Assembly (NCBI RefSeq): GCF_000204055.1
Contig: NW_006768767.1
Coordinates: 2,544,399 to 2,608,398 of the forward strand
From: Melampsora larici-populina 98AG31
Lineage: Eukaryota > Basidiomycota > Pucciniomycetes > Pucciniales > Melampsoraceae
DNA length: 64,000 nucleotides
Direction: 5' to 3'
In this document: positions 10,313 to 21,319 of the stretch, one piece after another
How the letters are laid out: every line of letters starts with the position of its first letter
Position numbering within the stretch: the stretch's first letter is position 1
The notes under the pieces: model-generated
Told to the model about the DNA's origin: nothing
What the model saw: the letters and a program-made list of their open reading frames with translations, nothing else
Database searches by the model: none
Made by a program: the position numbers and the translations under genes

Positions 10313-13051
10313 TATCCTCTACCATCTTTGGATGTGCTCGGTAAGACTCTCGAAATAAGTAATCCTTTGCTCGGCGAAGGAAGTTTCTCATTGAAAACGG
10401 TGTAATTTTGTGCTTGTGGGATTGGTATATGATCTTGTGACCCGAGCTCAGTTTGATTTCTTTCAGCAGCCATCGGAACTGTGAAGAACTTGTTAGTTTG
10501 ATATCTCATGTGTGACTTTAAAGAAAGATGAAGCTCAAACTGTAAAATGAAATAACTTGAATTTGATTACATACCAGTTGGATGTTGAGCGAGTACCGCT
10601 CAGTCAGTCTTTTGATATTTGTCCCTGCGCCCTACAGAAAAATAGGGCATATTATCATTGATGAGTCAATCACGAGTCAGCCAAAGGTGAGATGTGTGCT
10701 TACAGCGTGGTTATAAAAGTACTTGAGCCAGTAGTTCTGAAGCTCTAGAAAAAAATCCTTTGCGACAAAATGCCCTGCTCTCCCGCTTGCTGGTACCAAA
10801 AGCGAGTGTTTGATAACATGAGCCACAGGCTCGGGTAGGTACTGATCTAGTAGTAAATAAATCCGAGGAACATGTTGAGCATAGTGAGACATGCCTTTGA
10901 CTCCATGGGACATAAGGGACCAAGATTTAAGGATGATCATTACACGTCCAATGTCACCTGATTTCATTGCATGATCCATCTCAACGATTGATCCCAGATC
11001 ACGCAGACGTAAGCGAAGGTTGTACCCCACTTCATCTACATCCTTCTCAGCGCGCTCAAGACTTGCCACACTGAAGAATTCTTCATAACAATCCTCCACT
11101 ACTTCCTCAGCGTTTTTCGTGTCCAAATGATTAAAGTTTGATGGCTTTTTATCCAGTATATGACTTTAAGTTACAGATAAGAAAGTTATTGGTGAGTCAG
11201 CATGATTTCAAAGACCTCCGTTTTGCAAATATACAAAGTCACGTACGTTAGGCACGCGGTTATTTCCGCCGCATGAACCTGATGTACCATTCGGAGGATA
11301 GCATTAAAATCCTTCTTCGATTGTATGTTGTCAACCAACACTCCCAACTCATGTGCGGCACGGCTTAATCCAGTGTTGCCGGCTTCAGAATCGTCACCAT
11401 AGTGATGAATTACGATTGCTTGCATCACATTCCAAAGGACATGAGCTAGTCCAGGTACCGTCAACCAATTTAAAAAACCTTCTTCACCATTCAAAGCGGG
11501 AATTCTCTTTTCCCGGAGACTTTCAAAATTCATACACGTGCCGACATCCCCTTCAATGACTTGAAAATCCTGCAGATGCTCAGCAGGCTCCCGACCTGTC
11601 TGCTTGAAAACCTCGCCTATGAGTTGGGACACTCCCTCAGCCGATGTGTCTGCCGCGTTCATTAGTTTCAGCATGAGAGTTTCGGCTTCCTCAACGTTGA
11701 TTGGATCGACTTCGGGGGGGCATTTGTTGAGTTTTGGTGTTTCTGAACACGGATCCCCATTCACATCGACAGCAATATATGATAGATAAGCTTGACTTAT
11801 TTGAGACTTTGATACCGCCTCACTATGAGTCAATTCCTCATCAGTGAGTAAAAAGTTGCTTGCTTCAACCTCGGCGGTTTCCGCGGCCTTCATTGCTGCC
11901 TCAAAAGCTGAAAAAGAGAAGTCTTCCGGTGACAGTTTTTCTGTAAGACTCTTTGGGATAAAGTGGAGATATCCAGTTGTACCGTGAAACATAGTTGAGG
12001 TAGCCTCCAGTTTTTTGTCATGAACTCGTTGTTGAAAGTCAATGTTATCAACACATAGAAATGGCTGAACCACAAACGTATCAGCCATTTTCTCTTTGAT
12101 TTTCTCCTCAGCAGCTTGTCAAAGGGTATCGGTCACTCTTAATGCGGTTTGACGAGAAACTGATAGGCCATGAAATGTTAAGAATTCATTTAGACGCTCT
12201 GAGGCACCGCAAGCTAAGAAAGTCATCCCGTTATGGATTTGCATTCCGTTTGATCTTCGGTTACACACATAAGAGACCATAGCACATATCATCTTAGGAA
12301 CCTATGCAAACCAATCAGACAGTGATTTCTTGCATGTGGGATGTGCAAAAAATCTAACTCACGGCTGTGGACTGTAAGACTTTCATATCCCTATGGGATT
12401 TTGGCTTTGAAAACGCAATACCGTCTGAGTCGGGCAGATCACTTTCTTCATCATGTGGAAGACCATCCACATGAGGCTCAGCTGATAAGCCTTCGGCGAT
12501 ATTGTTGTTGTCCGATGTCTCTATACTCGACATGATTTTAGCATTGATGAGTTTGTATAGAAAGGGCATTGATGATTCCAGAGATGATTCCCGAATAGCA
12601 ATATTTTCTTCTGAAAAAAAGTCCTCCGTAATTTTCCCAGAGCTGTAGTAACCGCCATTGGGTGCGTAGCCTCTGGGTAACTCCTGAGACTGAACGATGC
12701 GTTTAGCCTAAATGATATATGTAAGAAGCCATTAGCACCATATCTTTATTTCATGATGGGTGGTGGAGTACTCACTTCATCGAGGATGAAATCATTCCAC
12801 ATCTGATCGCCTCCGGATTGTTGGCAAATGGTTTTGCGAATGCTCAAAATCACATTACGAGAGGAAGGCCAACCACCTTCAGTCCCCCAAATCCTCCGTT
12901 TGGACGCCAGTTTGTCAGACAAGAAGTAACATTGCATAAATTTCTTTGGGGTGATCCCCTGGTTGTTGATAAGCTGGCACACATCTAACACTTGTTTCAC
13001 TCGACCTGGGTGGAACTTCTCAACCGGATGTATCATGGATTTATCCCTCAT
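10152..13051 (-). CDS. DUF6589-type protein of the element (839 codons, one in-frame TGA)
   Basis: Six exons splice in consistent phase: 12776-13051, 12363-12707, 11247-12301, 10704-11163, 10575-10631, 10152-10478. Together they give 839 codons plus stop. Features I associate with DUF6589, a basidiomycete-rich family of unknown function, are: N-terminal NNQGITPKKF; PRGYAP; SNGMQIHNGMTF; a central GDVGT followed by VPGLAHVLWNV; MKSGDIGRV; SGRAGHFVAKDFFLE near the end; and IYQSHKHKI in the last exon. The family call is from memory of conserved patterns. TGA at 12119-12121 interrupts exon 3 in the sequence CTTTGACAA; no plausible intron removes it. As the only gene besides helicases with long conserved blocks, it is my candidate for the element's transposase or a core mobility factor. 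It faces inward from the right TIR. Confidence 0.85.
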
Positions 13052-13380
13052 TTTTCAAGTGGATTAAATAAAAGTGTAGTCACTGAAGGATCGAATCGAT
13101 AATTGGATAATGAAATCTGTTTTTTTTGGCGGTTTGGGACAGGAAATCAAAAGGCTAGCTCACCAACCATTGATGGGTCATAGACACATCGACAACACTG
13201 TCACAGCAAAATATTTCTTTACATTTCAATAGGTGCCTACGTAAAAGAGAGTAGTTTATCAAATAAGAGGTGTCTACCTGATTTATACTACACGTATTGG
13301 TTGCTCAGTCATGGGACTAAGTCCTCAGACTTAGTCCCGCTACACAAGAAGAAGAGATGAAAATTTAAAAATGATTTCAA
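13052..13380. promoter_or_regulatory. Upstream region of the DUF6589 gene, with a perfect 11-bp hairpin
   Basis: About 330 bp between the DUF6589 start codon and the right TIR, the expected promoter. It contains a perfect inverted repeat, GGGACTAAGTC at 13313-13323 and GACTTAGTCCC at 13328-13338, with loop CTCA. The arm shares the CTAAGTCCC core of the TIR end, so it may be a subterminal protein-binding site. That function is inferred. Confidence 0.5.
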
Positions 13381-13645
13381 ATGTAGCTCGGTGAATAACC
13401 GAGGAATCTCGACAATTCCTGTTGTACATTATGGCGCAAGGCTCAGCGCATATGCTTACGAAGCGGCGTAAAATGTTCCTCGGTGAGCTAACGGGAATGG
13501 GAAAAACAAGATTTCCTCTGCGAAGGATTTCTTACCCCTCAGGCCAAAAACCCGAGATTAGATGTAAGTCCCTCATGCTGAGACATGCGGATTCAACTTG
13601 CTTGAATGACAGCTGTCTCAGCATCGAGGGACTTAGTTAAGTTAG
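13381..13645 (-). repeat. Right 265-bp terminal inverted repeat with internal hairpin
   Basis: Mirror copy of 4083-4347; the match starts at ATGTAGCTCGG (13381) and runs to GTTAAGTTAG (13645). The hairpin arms fall at 13565-13585 and 13614-13635. Sequence inside 13381 differs from the corresponding left flank beyond 4347, which fixes the inner edge. Confidence 0.92.
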
Positions 13646-13654
13646 CTACACTCC
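13646..13654 (+). repeat. Right target-site duplication CTACACTCC
   Basis: Exact copy of 4074-4082 immediately following the right TIR end GTTAAGTTAG. Two further bases (CT) also match the left TIR start, so the true junction could shift by up to two bases. Confidence 0.93.
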
Positions 13655-14018
13655 CTTCAAGCCTGAAATTATTATTTCCTTGATACTTTACCAGGAATGA
13701 TTTCCAATCCGCAACAGGTCCACCACACTGCACAGCAATCTTTCATAAGCTGTGATATGTTGACAGGTATGTACTCTGGCGAGGTCGAAGGGTTTGGGAT
13801 CTCACGGGTGTAGGCCGACCTTCTCAGGAAATTTCGGCATGAAGTTGAAAAGTTTGGACAGATGCAAATGAGGCGAGGCGCTCAGCTTTCGAGTTCATCT
13901 TCGATTTCTAGATCCAAAAACTCCATAAACCTTTTGATGTTTGTGTATCAGAAGTATTGCCTCATCACATTTGTTCAGTAGTTAATCCCATCTCGAAGTG
14001 ATTTCATAATCGTTAGGG
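13655..14018. promoter_or_regulatory. Short upstream region of GH5 copy 1, cut by the element insertion
   Basis: The element's right end lies 373 bp from the GH5 copy 1 ATG. Only this stretch of original upstream DNA remains next to the gene, and it holds no other gene. Any promoter element further out now lies 9.5 kb away beyond 4083. Confidence 0.5.
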
Positions 14019-16524
14019 ATGATACTCTCCCGTTTTACCTTTCTGTTAGGGCTGTGTGCCCTTACTTCCCATGTGAGTACACAATTTGCGGGAACAATCC
14101 AGAACGGTGTCGCACTTGGTACGTACCTCAGTTTTCAACTTATTATTCTCGAGTGTCACTCAAACCTCTTTACTGATTGCATGGCTACTCAGGAGGGTGG
14201 TTGTTGGTTAGTTCGAGTTGATTTGATCTGCCAAGCTTGTGCCAAGAACTGGGAACTTGACCTATGAGGAGATAGTTTTGGTAAGTTGATACCTAACGAT
14301 CTTATTCGAATCTCGTCAGGCAGAGTCCTGGATGTATCCGAACAGATGGCAACAAATGGGCGGTGAGAAATGTGATCAAGACTCATCAAGTTGTGCTGCC
14401 AGTGAATGGAGTTTGGTCAAGAAGTTGGGTCAAGCTCGAGCCAACGAAGTCTTTTTGAATCACTGGAGTACTTGGTGAGTCAAATAAGGTCTGCTCTAAG
14501 TTCAGATCCGCTTCTTTTGTTTTGACCGACAAATCAAATCGTCAGGTTTACCCAGGAGCACGTCGATCGCATCAAAGCTCTCAGTTTGGATCACGTCAAA
14601 ATTCCTATGGGGTTTTGGATTATTGAAGAACTTGTTCAACATCCCGCAGAAAGGTATCCACAAGGTGGTTGGTTGGAGCTCAAACGCGGTCTTCGTCAGC
14701 TCAAATCAGCTGGTCTCAATGTCCAGTTGAGCATGTATGCCATGCCCGGTGTATCTACTGCCAACCAAAACTTTGCAGGTAATAATACAGATCAAGTACA
14801 CTTTTACGAGGACGCCAATTATCGTAGAGCTCTTACTTGGGCTGCTATCTTGACTGCTATGTCTCATCTTGATCCTGACTTTCAACGCGTACTTGGAATT
14901 CTAAGTGTTAACGAACCCGAACGAAATGTGAGTTCCCTCGAATCTACTCTTGGTGCAACACGTCTGATGTGGCTGATCCATTTGAAAAATATTCATCTTC
15001 AGACTACCAAAACTCCTGGCTTAGAACAATATTACGCCGACTTTGTTACAATTATAAGAGTAGTAGAGTATGCACTCGGAATCTCATGTGACGTGGACCT
15101 TCAACCTGCACTCCAGAGAATGTCCAGTTCTCACAATGTGATACCGGCTTTACTAGCAGCAATCCCATTGCTACCGGTCTATGCCGCCAAAGCCAATCCA
15201 CCACTCGATGTCAAGGCCCTCACATGTTTTCTTATCGAACAATGTCATGAGTCAAGCAACAATCGAACTCACTCAAATCAAAGCCTGAATTCTACGCAGC
15301 ATTTGGTATCTGACCCCAAGCTTGAAATCACCACGCATGACACGTCTACAGCATCATCACACGTTGATGTTGTCAATGATCCCGTGATTGGCATTTCCCA
15401 AGGTGCATATGTACGCCCATTTGTGCACAAACCATTATCTCAAGGCTATATCTCGCATCGATCAAGAAGTTATGAAAACGTCCCAAGCTCTCGAAGGAGT
15501 CAACAAAGCTCTGATCGATTCTGTATCACCACAATGGCATTGCCCAAAACATGGCAATGGCAAAACGACTCTGCAAGTATGGCTCCTCATGTTCTGGGAC
15601 CTCGAGCGTATGAAGATCACGTAAGTTGTACCTATCTGATTGACGTGAATCTCCCACCTGACCTACTATGTATGGTACCCACACTGATCTAAAAAATGTT
15701 GGCTGTGGCTAAAATATTTAGTTATACTTTGCATACGGTATGTTATTTTCACGTGTGATTTCTGTTCACATGGTAATCTTGAAGCTAACCTAGACGTGAT
15801 ACGATCTCCTCATTTTCAAAGGTGGAGTTGCAAAGAATGCTACATATGACTCTTACCTTGATACCATTTGTGCATTTGATCGCGTGGAGGTTGCCAAAGC
15901 AAATGGAGAGGTTCCATATGGGATGGGAGAATTGTATGTACTCATTTGAATTTTATCAGACTCCAGAGAGGTTGAACTCATCATTTGATTTGATGAACAT
16001 AAGCTCTTTAGCTACTAATTTCAATGCCACACTTGATGAATTGAGGGGATGGGGAGACGCCCAAAAATTCTATCAGAAAAAGGTGTGAATCTGATCTCGT
16101 TAGATTTAGTTCATTGTATACACCAACTGAAGTTTTCTTCTTTATTTGATCGGTTTGAAATTTTCTTTCAAGGCCTCATTCTGGACGTAAGTCTTGTCTT
16201 GTTTCCTGTGATTAATCATAATGGAATAGACTTTAATCATGATCTCAATTCAGCTTCTGGACCTTTCGAATCGAGGACCCAATAGGACCAGACGCAATCA
16301 AGTTTGCCCAACAATGGTTAGAGAATTCCTTCCCTAACATCATCTTACAGACTCACACAAATAATAATTTGCTAGAAACTCCTTGTTAATCTTTCTCTTT
16401 AAAACTTGGGTTGAAATTAAATAGGTCTTACTTCAGAGGAGTAGATGATGGTATAATTCCTGCTCAACCTTCTCATCTGTTTAATACTTCAATCTGTCAA
16501 GGTCGAGAGAAGAAACTAAACTGA
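14019..16524 (+). CDS. GH5 exo-beta-1,3-glucanase-like secreted enzyme, copy 1
   Basis: Glycoside hydrolase family 5, exo-1,3-beta-glucanase (Exg1) type, acting on cell-wall beta-glucan. Exons: 14019-14118, 14193-14206 (14 nt), 14320-14474, 14546-14927, 15003-15620, 15722-15737 (16 nt), 15822-15933, 16004-16082, 16173-16186 (14 nt), 16254-16316, 16425-16524; all phases fit. The N-terminus is a signal peptide (MILSRFTFLLGLCALTSHVS). GGWLLAESW corresponds to the Exg1 GGWLVLEPW block. The acid/base Glu is in VNEP and the nucleophile Glu in GEFSLATNF, formed across a splice junction. FWTFRIED matches the family's FWTWKTEN. A lineage-specific insert rich in Ser/Thr/Asn lies between residues near ALGISCDVD and FCITTM. 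An inverted paralogue lies at 27096-29618. Confidence 0.93.
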
Positions 16525-17478
16525 CTCTGAGTTGAATTTTACAAGGACGTAAAGTAGTGTTATTATACCTGTGTTCAGCATCATGAAGTTAGGATCTCTG
16601 CAAAAATTATCTTGTACTCTTTCCTTGGTTTGATCTAGTGTGACTGGTTGTATATAGGTTTAAGTTTGTATTTCAAGGACTATCATAATCAACTCGTTTT
16701 TGTTTCGTTGTCAGCTTTTAGATTCTCCTTCTTTGATCTATGACCGTTATAAGGTGTTGAACCGCAACCATGAAGAAGTACAACATTTTCATACTGCATC
16801 TTGATCAATAAAATTGAACTCTCTCACTTACATTCGTGGGGTTTTTAACCAGTGGAATTGATCTATCTACAATACGATTCTTGTAATCATTCAACCAATG
16901 TTCTTTAAACTTTCAAGTTGAAGAAAATTGCAACCTCAAAGAAGATCTATCCAATCAATGAATATGTACTCTTGATACCGATAGTTATGAATAAAAAAGA
17001 ATGGAATATTGATTAATCTATCAATTTTTTTTTAAACAAATATTTACAAAGTATATACAAATTATATAAGGTATCATTCAAACTATTACCACATATAAAC
17101 AAAAAAGACAAAAAAAAAGAACAATGCTATGAACAAATTTTGAACGAGAAGAAACCAAAAAATATGTACCAAAAAAAAAAATCACTCATTTGAGGTTTCA
17201 TAAACAACAAAGTCAAAAAAAAAGTTAAAAAGAAATTTACAAAGAATGTGAAGAAGAAGATTTGAATGATCAACAATCAATGAAGAATCTGTAGTTTTCC
17301 TTAATCCTTCATCTGATCATAAAAAGAGATGAAAGATTCATAAAGGCAATTTTTGAAATGATGAGTAAGCATCTTTAACCAAAAGATATGAGAATAGGTA
17401 GAACTTGATAAACAAAAGATATGCAAAAGACTGAAGAAGGATTAAAGGTATGAAGAGAATTGATCATCAATCTTCAAA
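16525..17478. other. Intergenic AT-rich DNA, 3' ends of two convergent genes
   Basis: About 950 bp between the convergent GH5 copy 1 and esterase genes. It is rich in poly-A/T tracts near 17030-17230, as expected for 3' regions. No gene seen. Confidence 0.6.
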
Positions 17479-18808
17479 TCATAGTGATGCATCTGAGAAA
17501 TCTGAATCTTTTCGTTGCCGTTGACAGTGAGATTTATAAAATACGCCAGTAGCCTCTTTAAAGAATTCAATAGCTATGGAAAACCAAACCAATACCCCAT
17601 CAATAATCCTATCAAAAACCAAACCAAACCGAATTGTGAAACATGAATACTCACCAAGTCTAGGAGCATGAACAGCACCTCTTCTAGGACCGATAATCAA
17701 TGCTCTTTTCTCTCCAGTAGCTACAGGTACATAATGACCTTCACCAATCATAGCAATCAATTGAACCTTTAATTTCCTATCTGACATTGATCTAAATTGT
17801 CTTAAATCCATGATTTCAGATTTTTGAATTTCTTCAATTTCTAATTCTTCTCCTAATTCTAAATATCGATTTGCAAAATAATCAATACTTTGAATCGAAC
17901 TTTGATGTGATCCTCTACCTCCTACTGTTCCTTTTTGGTTTCCTAAACTAACGATACCTCCGATCCATGGGTTGATTGGATCTTTAAATAATTATTAACA
18001 AAAATTCAGAATCAGTATCCTCAAATATTCTTTAGATTATGTTTGTTTAAGAGGAAGAAATGAGAAAGGAAAATTGACTAACCTGCTGTTCCATTGATAA
18101 TACAAATCGGAATAGCATCAGATTGAATAGGAATACAATCCGAGTTATCAAGAGTAGGTAAATTTGCGCAATGAATCGCTACACCTGAAATTAAACTTGA
18201 TCCTAATTCCAAAGCAAGTCGATAACACATATGACCTCCATTTGAATAACCAGCAATCAAAGTTTTTGTAAGAGAAGTAGACCATTTCTTATGAGCGAAA
18301 TCGATGATAGCTTTAGTGAATGCTATATCATCAATATTCTCAACTTTGGCTGGATAATTGACGGCTCTACGAGAACTATTCGACAAGAAGAAAAAAAAAC
18401 AATCAAAAGTTTCATCAATACTTGAGAGAATTTAAAGGAAATCATTATCACATACTCATTCCAATTTCCTTTATAACCAGTAGGATAAGCCACAATGAAA
18501 CCTTCTTGAGAAGCTAATTGATCATAAGCAAAATCAGTAGTTCTACTACGAAAGATTTCGGGATTTTCAGTTGAACCATGAAAAGCAATTAAGAGAGGTA
18601 AAGATTTTAAACTGATTAAAGAGTTTGGTACGAAGAATAAAACTGAACGTGGTAGGGAAGATGGATTAAGTTCGGAAAAGTTTGATTGATTGATTTTATT
18701 TAAATTTATATTTATATTTTGGGTTTGGTGGATTGATTCATGAGAGTTTGTATAAAGATTGATTTCGAAAACTTGACCGAATTGATTAGAATTGAAGTTT
18801 GAAATCAT
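17479..18808 (-). CDS. PHB-depolymerase-type esterase (alpha/beta hydrolase)
   Basis: Alpha/beta-hydrolase of the polyhydroxybutyrate depolymerase / feruloyl-esterase-like group. Exons 18456-18808, 18083-18375, 17655-17981 and 17479-17573 splice in phase and give 355 residues. Motifs in order: oxyanion segment LIAFHGSTEN, YPTGYKGNW, nucleophile elbow GYSNGGHMCYRLA (Ser), CIINGTADPINPW supplying the acidic residue, and GEGHYVP supplying His. So the full catalytic triad is visible. No clear signal peptide is seen; the first 60 residues are Asn/Ser-rich, suggesting a cytosolic or non-classically exported protein. The natural substrate cannot be told from sequence; ester bonds of plant wall phenolics or short polyesters are both possible. 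It is convergent with GH5 copy 1. Confidence 0.85.
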
Positions 18809-21319
18809 CTTTTATATATATACGAAGAGAAGAAAAATTCCTTCGGAGTGGGATTCGTGAATGAATGAAAGAAAGAAAAAAAACCCGTTAAGATGATCTT
18901 GATGAAGATAGAATCAGATGTAAGAGTCAAAAGACTTTAAGTTTTGAATGATATATAGACAGAACAGCAATAAGAGAGGAAATGATATATGATCAAGTTG
19001 ATAATAATGAGATTGAGTAAGGGTTTGAAAAGGTATATATATACGAGTTATAAACAGAATTGAAAGAAAATCAAATACGAAGTTGACAAAAATTCATATA
19101 AGAACAAAAAAAAGAATAAGAACAATAATCAAAAATGAAGAAATCAACGATATAGAGGAAGGAAAGAAAAGTTGAAAATGAAAGAGACAGACACGAAAGG
19201 ATTTATATAATCCAAATCTTTAACCCTTACCCACGTTTCATTTTTTTTGGTTAGGAAATTCTAGGGACTGAGCCAAAAAAAAAAAGATAAACAAATGATT
19301 GAAAGATGAAAGGGAAGTCTACATAAGAGAAGGAAAAAGAAAAAGTTTAATCGTCAAATTAAAGACACTTACCCACTTTTCAAAACCAAAAACAAAAAAA
19401 GAAACATCTTCATTCAAACTTGTATCTTTCAAGGAACGAACCCCAGAACTGAAACAAATAAATAGAGAAAATTCAAAATTGGAACAAACTCAACATGATT
19501 AATCTTAACTTTCTTGGTAAATTCAATGATGATAAAGACTTTATAACACAAAGGAGAACTTGATAGAATTAAGGCTTTCCTTAGACCAAGATTCGATGCT
19601 CAAGCGATGGTTTCATTTTTATGAAATCTGATGAGATCACAAAGGGAGATCAACATGAGCTTACCCCAAATCCGCTGCCTGTGCATTGATTTGGAGGGCA
19701 GAGTCATATGATTATCAGCTTCTTGCAAGTTCAATCCGAGATACTGACTATCAGAATCTGAACCGAGAATGATTGATGATTGTAAAGTGAAACCTGTCAT
19801 CTTGCCATACATTTTGAAACCAAACTCCGAATTTGAACCGAATCGATTGATAATTCCCTATGATGAGGGCGTATAGGTGGGTATTAATGTCTTTGGAAAC
19901 CTTTCTTTAATCCCCCACCCACCCTCAATCCTACTTATTTCAAAAAAGCCCTTCGGAACTCGGAAACCAAAGATCTAGAAGGGCTCTAATGAGTCACTGG
20001 TACCACCACCACCATCGTCATCACCATCGTCATATTTCCCTTTCTTCATATCTCAATCTTGTATATATAAAAGTCTAAAAGACCAAACACAAACTTCAAT
20101 CAAAGAAATCAAAAATCACAAAAGCTTGAGTTCTTCATCTATTCTCGTCGTCACTTTAGTTTAATGTAGTCTGTTTGTAAATTTCTGAATTTTTCTATAT
20201 AGTACATACATTGTACACTTTAGGTCTCAACTTTAGGCTCTAGTGTTAAGTGACTCGTGAGTGGGATTAGGAAGTTTGATACGTATTGAAAACAGTTGGA
20301 TGGATTGTAGGAAAAAACCATTTCATTTATCAGAATCAATAAAATTCCATATCATCAAATTATCATGAACCAATAATTGGATGATTTCTATGACCATTTA
20401 CATCAGATGCTTTTTACATTTTTGTTTTCTTGCATCAAATCTGCATACATGGTCACTTCAAGTTCTACTTCCTCAAAAGCTTCTCCCAAACACCTCATGA
20501 AGAAGTTGGTGAATAATTCCTCCAGAAGAAAATCTAATTCTCAAATTATCCAAACCCTTACAAAAGATTAAGACTTCTTACCCTTTTTTTGGTGTGTTTG
20601 TTGGTTAAGGTTTGTTTGTTGGTTTGAACAAATCCTCAGAATCAAACACCAGAACCTATGTAAAAGGCTTTTTATGGTACACACTTCTCTCCTCCATCTT
20701 TTGTTTGTTTGTGTTGATTTTCAAATCACAAAAACCCCCATTGGAAACTTTCACTCAAATGATCAAACCGGATTTTTTGTTCCTTCACTTTGTGAAAACA
20801 AACTACCAACCCTGATCTTTTTTCCCAACTCCATAGATCCTAATAAAAATAGGCTGATTTGATTTCTACACATCTTTGTTGGGGGTCATTTGATATGGCC
20901 TACTGCATGTTCTCCTGCTGTGTGATACTGATAGAATCTTGAGTTAGTTAAGTAGCTTTGATGATGGTACATCCCTGAGGCTGATCTATGGGCCGGTCCC
21001 GGATGGGCGCTATTTACCATTGCCAAAGACCTAGTTGTATTTGCACAATAAGTACTTAATAAAGATGAATGTGAAACAATATTTAATTGTACATTTACTT
21101 AGATCTGCTTTCATCTTGAGTGTCTCGAGTCTTGAATCAAGAATCTTAAAGTAAATAGTAATAGTGTGTAAGTTAAGTTTGTTTTTATTTATACGAGCAC
21201 ATATTTTTTTTTTCTACAACAATCAAATCAAAACCCGATTTCTATAACTCATCACATACCATAAATTTCTTAATACCAACTACGAATTTCAAAGAAAACC
21301 CCAGAAACTCTTGAAAAGC
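18809..21319. other. Long intergenic region between esterase and SRP14
   Basis: About 2.5 kb, AT-rich with many A- and T-runs. No gene is well supported. The best weak candidate is the minus-strand frame at 19600-19812, listed separately. The esterase promoter should lie at its left end. Confidence 0.5.
19665..19812 (-). CDS. Possible first exon of an unknown small protein
   Basis: A minus-strand frame starts MYGKMTGFTLQSS, has a balanced amino-acid composition, and meets a canonical donor (GTAAGC) after ...RQRIW. No convincing following exon was found, so it could be chance coding potential. No family is recognised. Confidence 0.2.

Larger units (their letters stand above)
4083..13645. mobile_element. 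9.56-kb TIR element with DUF6589 and two RecQ-like helicase genes
   Basis: The boundaries are read directly from sequence. The element begins CTAACTTAACTAAG at 4083 and ends CTTAGTTAAGTTAG at 13645. Both ends lie in a 265-bp inverted repeat (4083-4347 and 13381-13645) that I find identical by eye. It is flanked by a perfect 9-bp direct repeat CTACACTCC at 4074-4082 and 13646-13654, the mark of a DDE-type cut-and-paste insertion. Gene order is helicase 1 (plus), helicase 2 (minus), a Gln/Asn/Pro-rich gene (plus), and the DUF6589-type gene (minus). Long TIRs plus 9-bp duplications resemble Mutator-like elements, but no Mutator transposase is seen. The matching TIRs imply recent insertion. A 100-N gap lies inside helicase 1, so the true length is uncertain. 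Confidence 0.93.

Noticed and set aside
10103..10391. Several overlapping frames on both strands
   Set aside because: Only the minus-strand frame joins in phase to the DUF6589 exons; plus-strand alternatives beyond a possible last exon of the Gln-rich gene are shadows.
4083..13645. Classification as a Helitron because of the helicases
   Set aside because: Helitrons have Rep/Pif1-type proteins, no TIRs and no target duplication. Here the helicases are RecQ-like and both TIRs and a 9-bp duplication are present.
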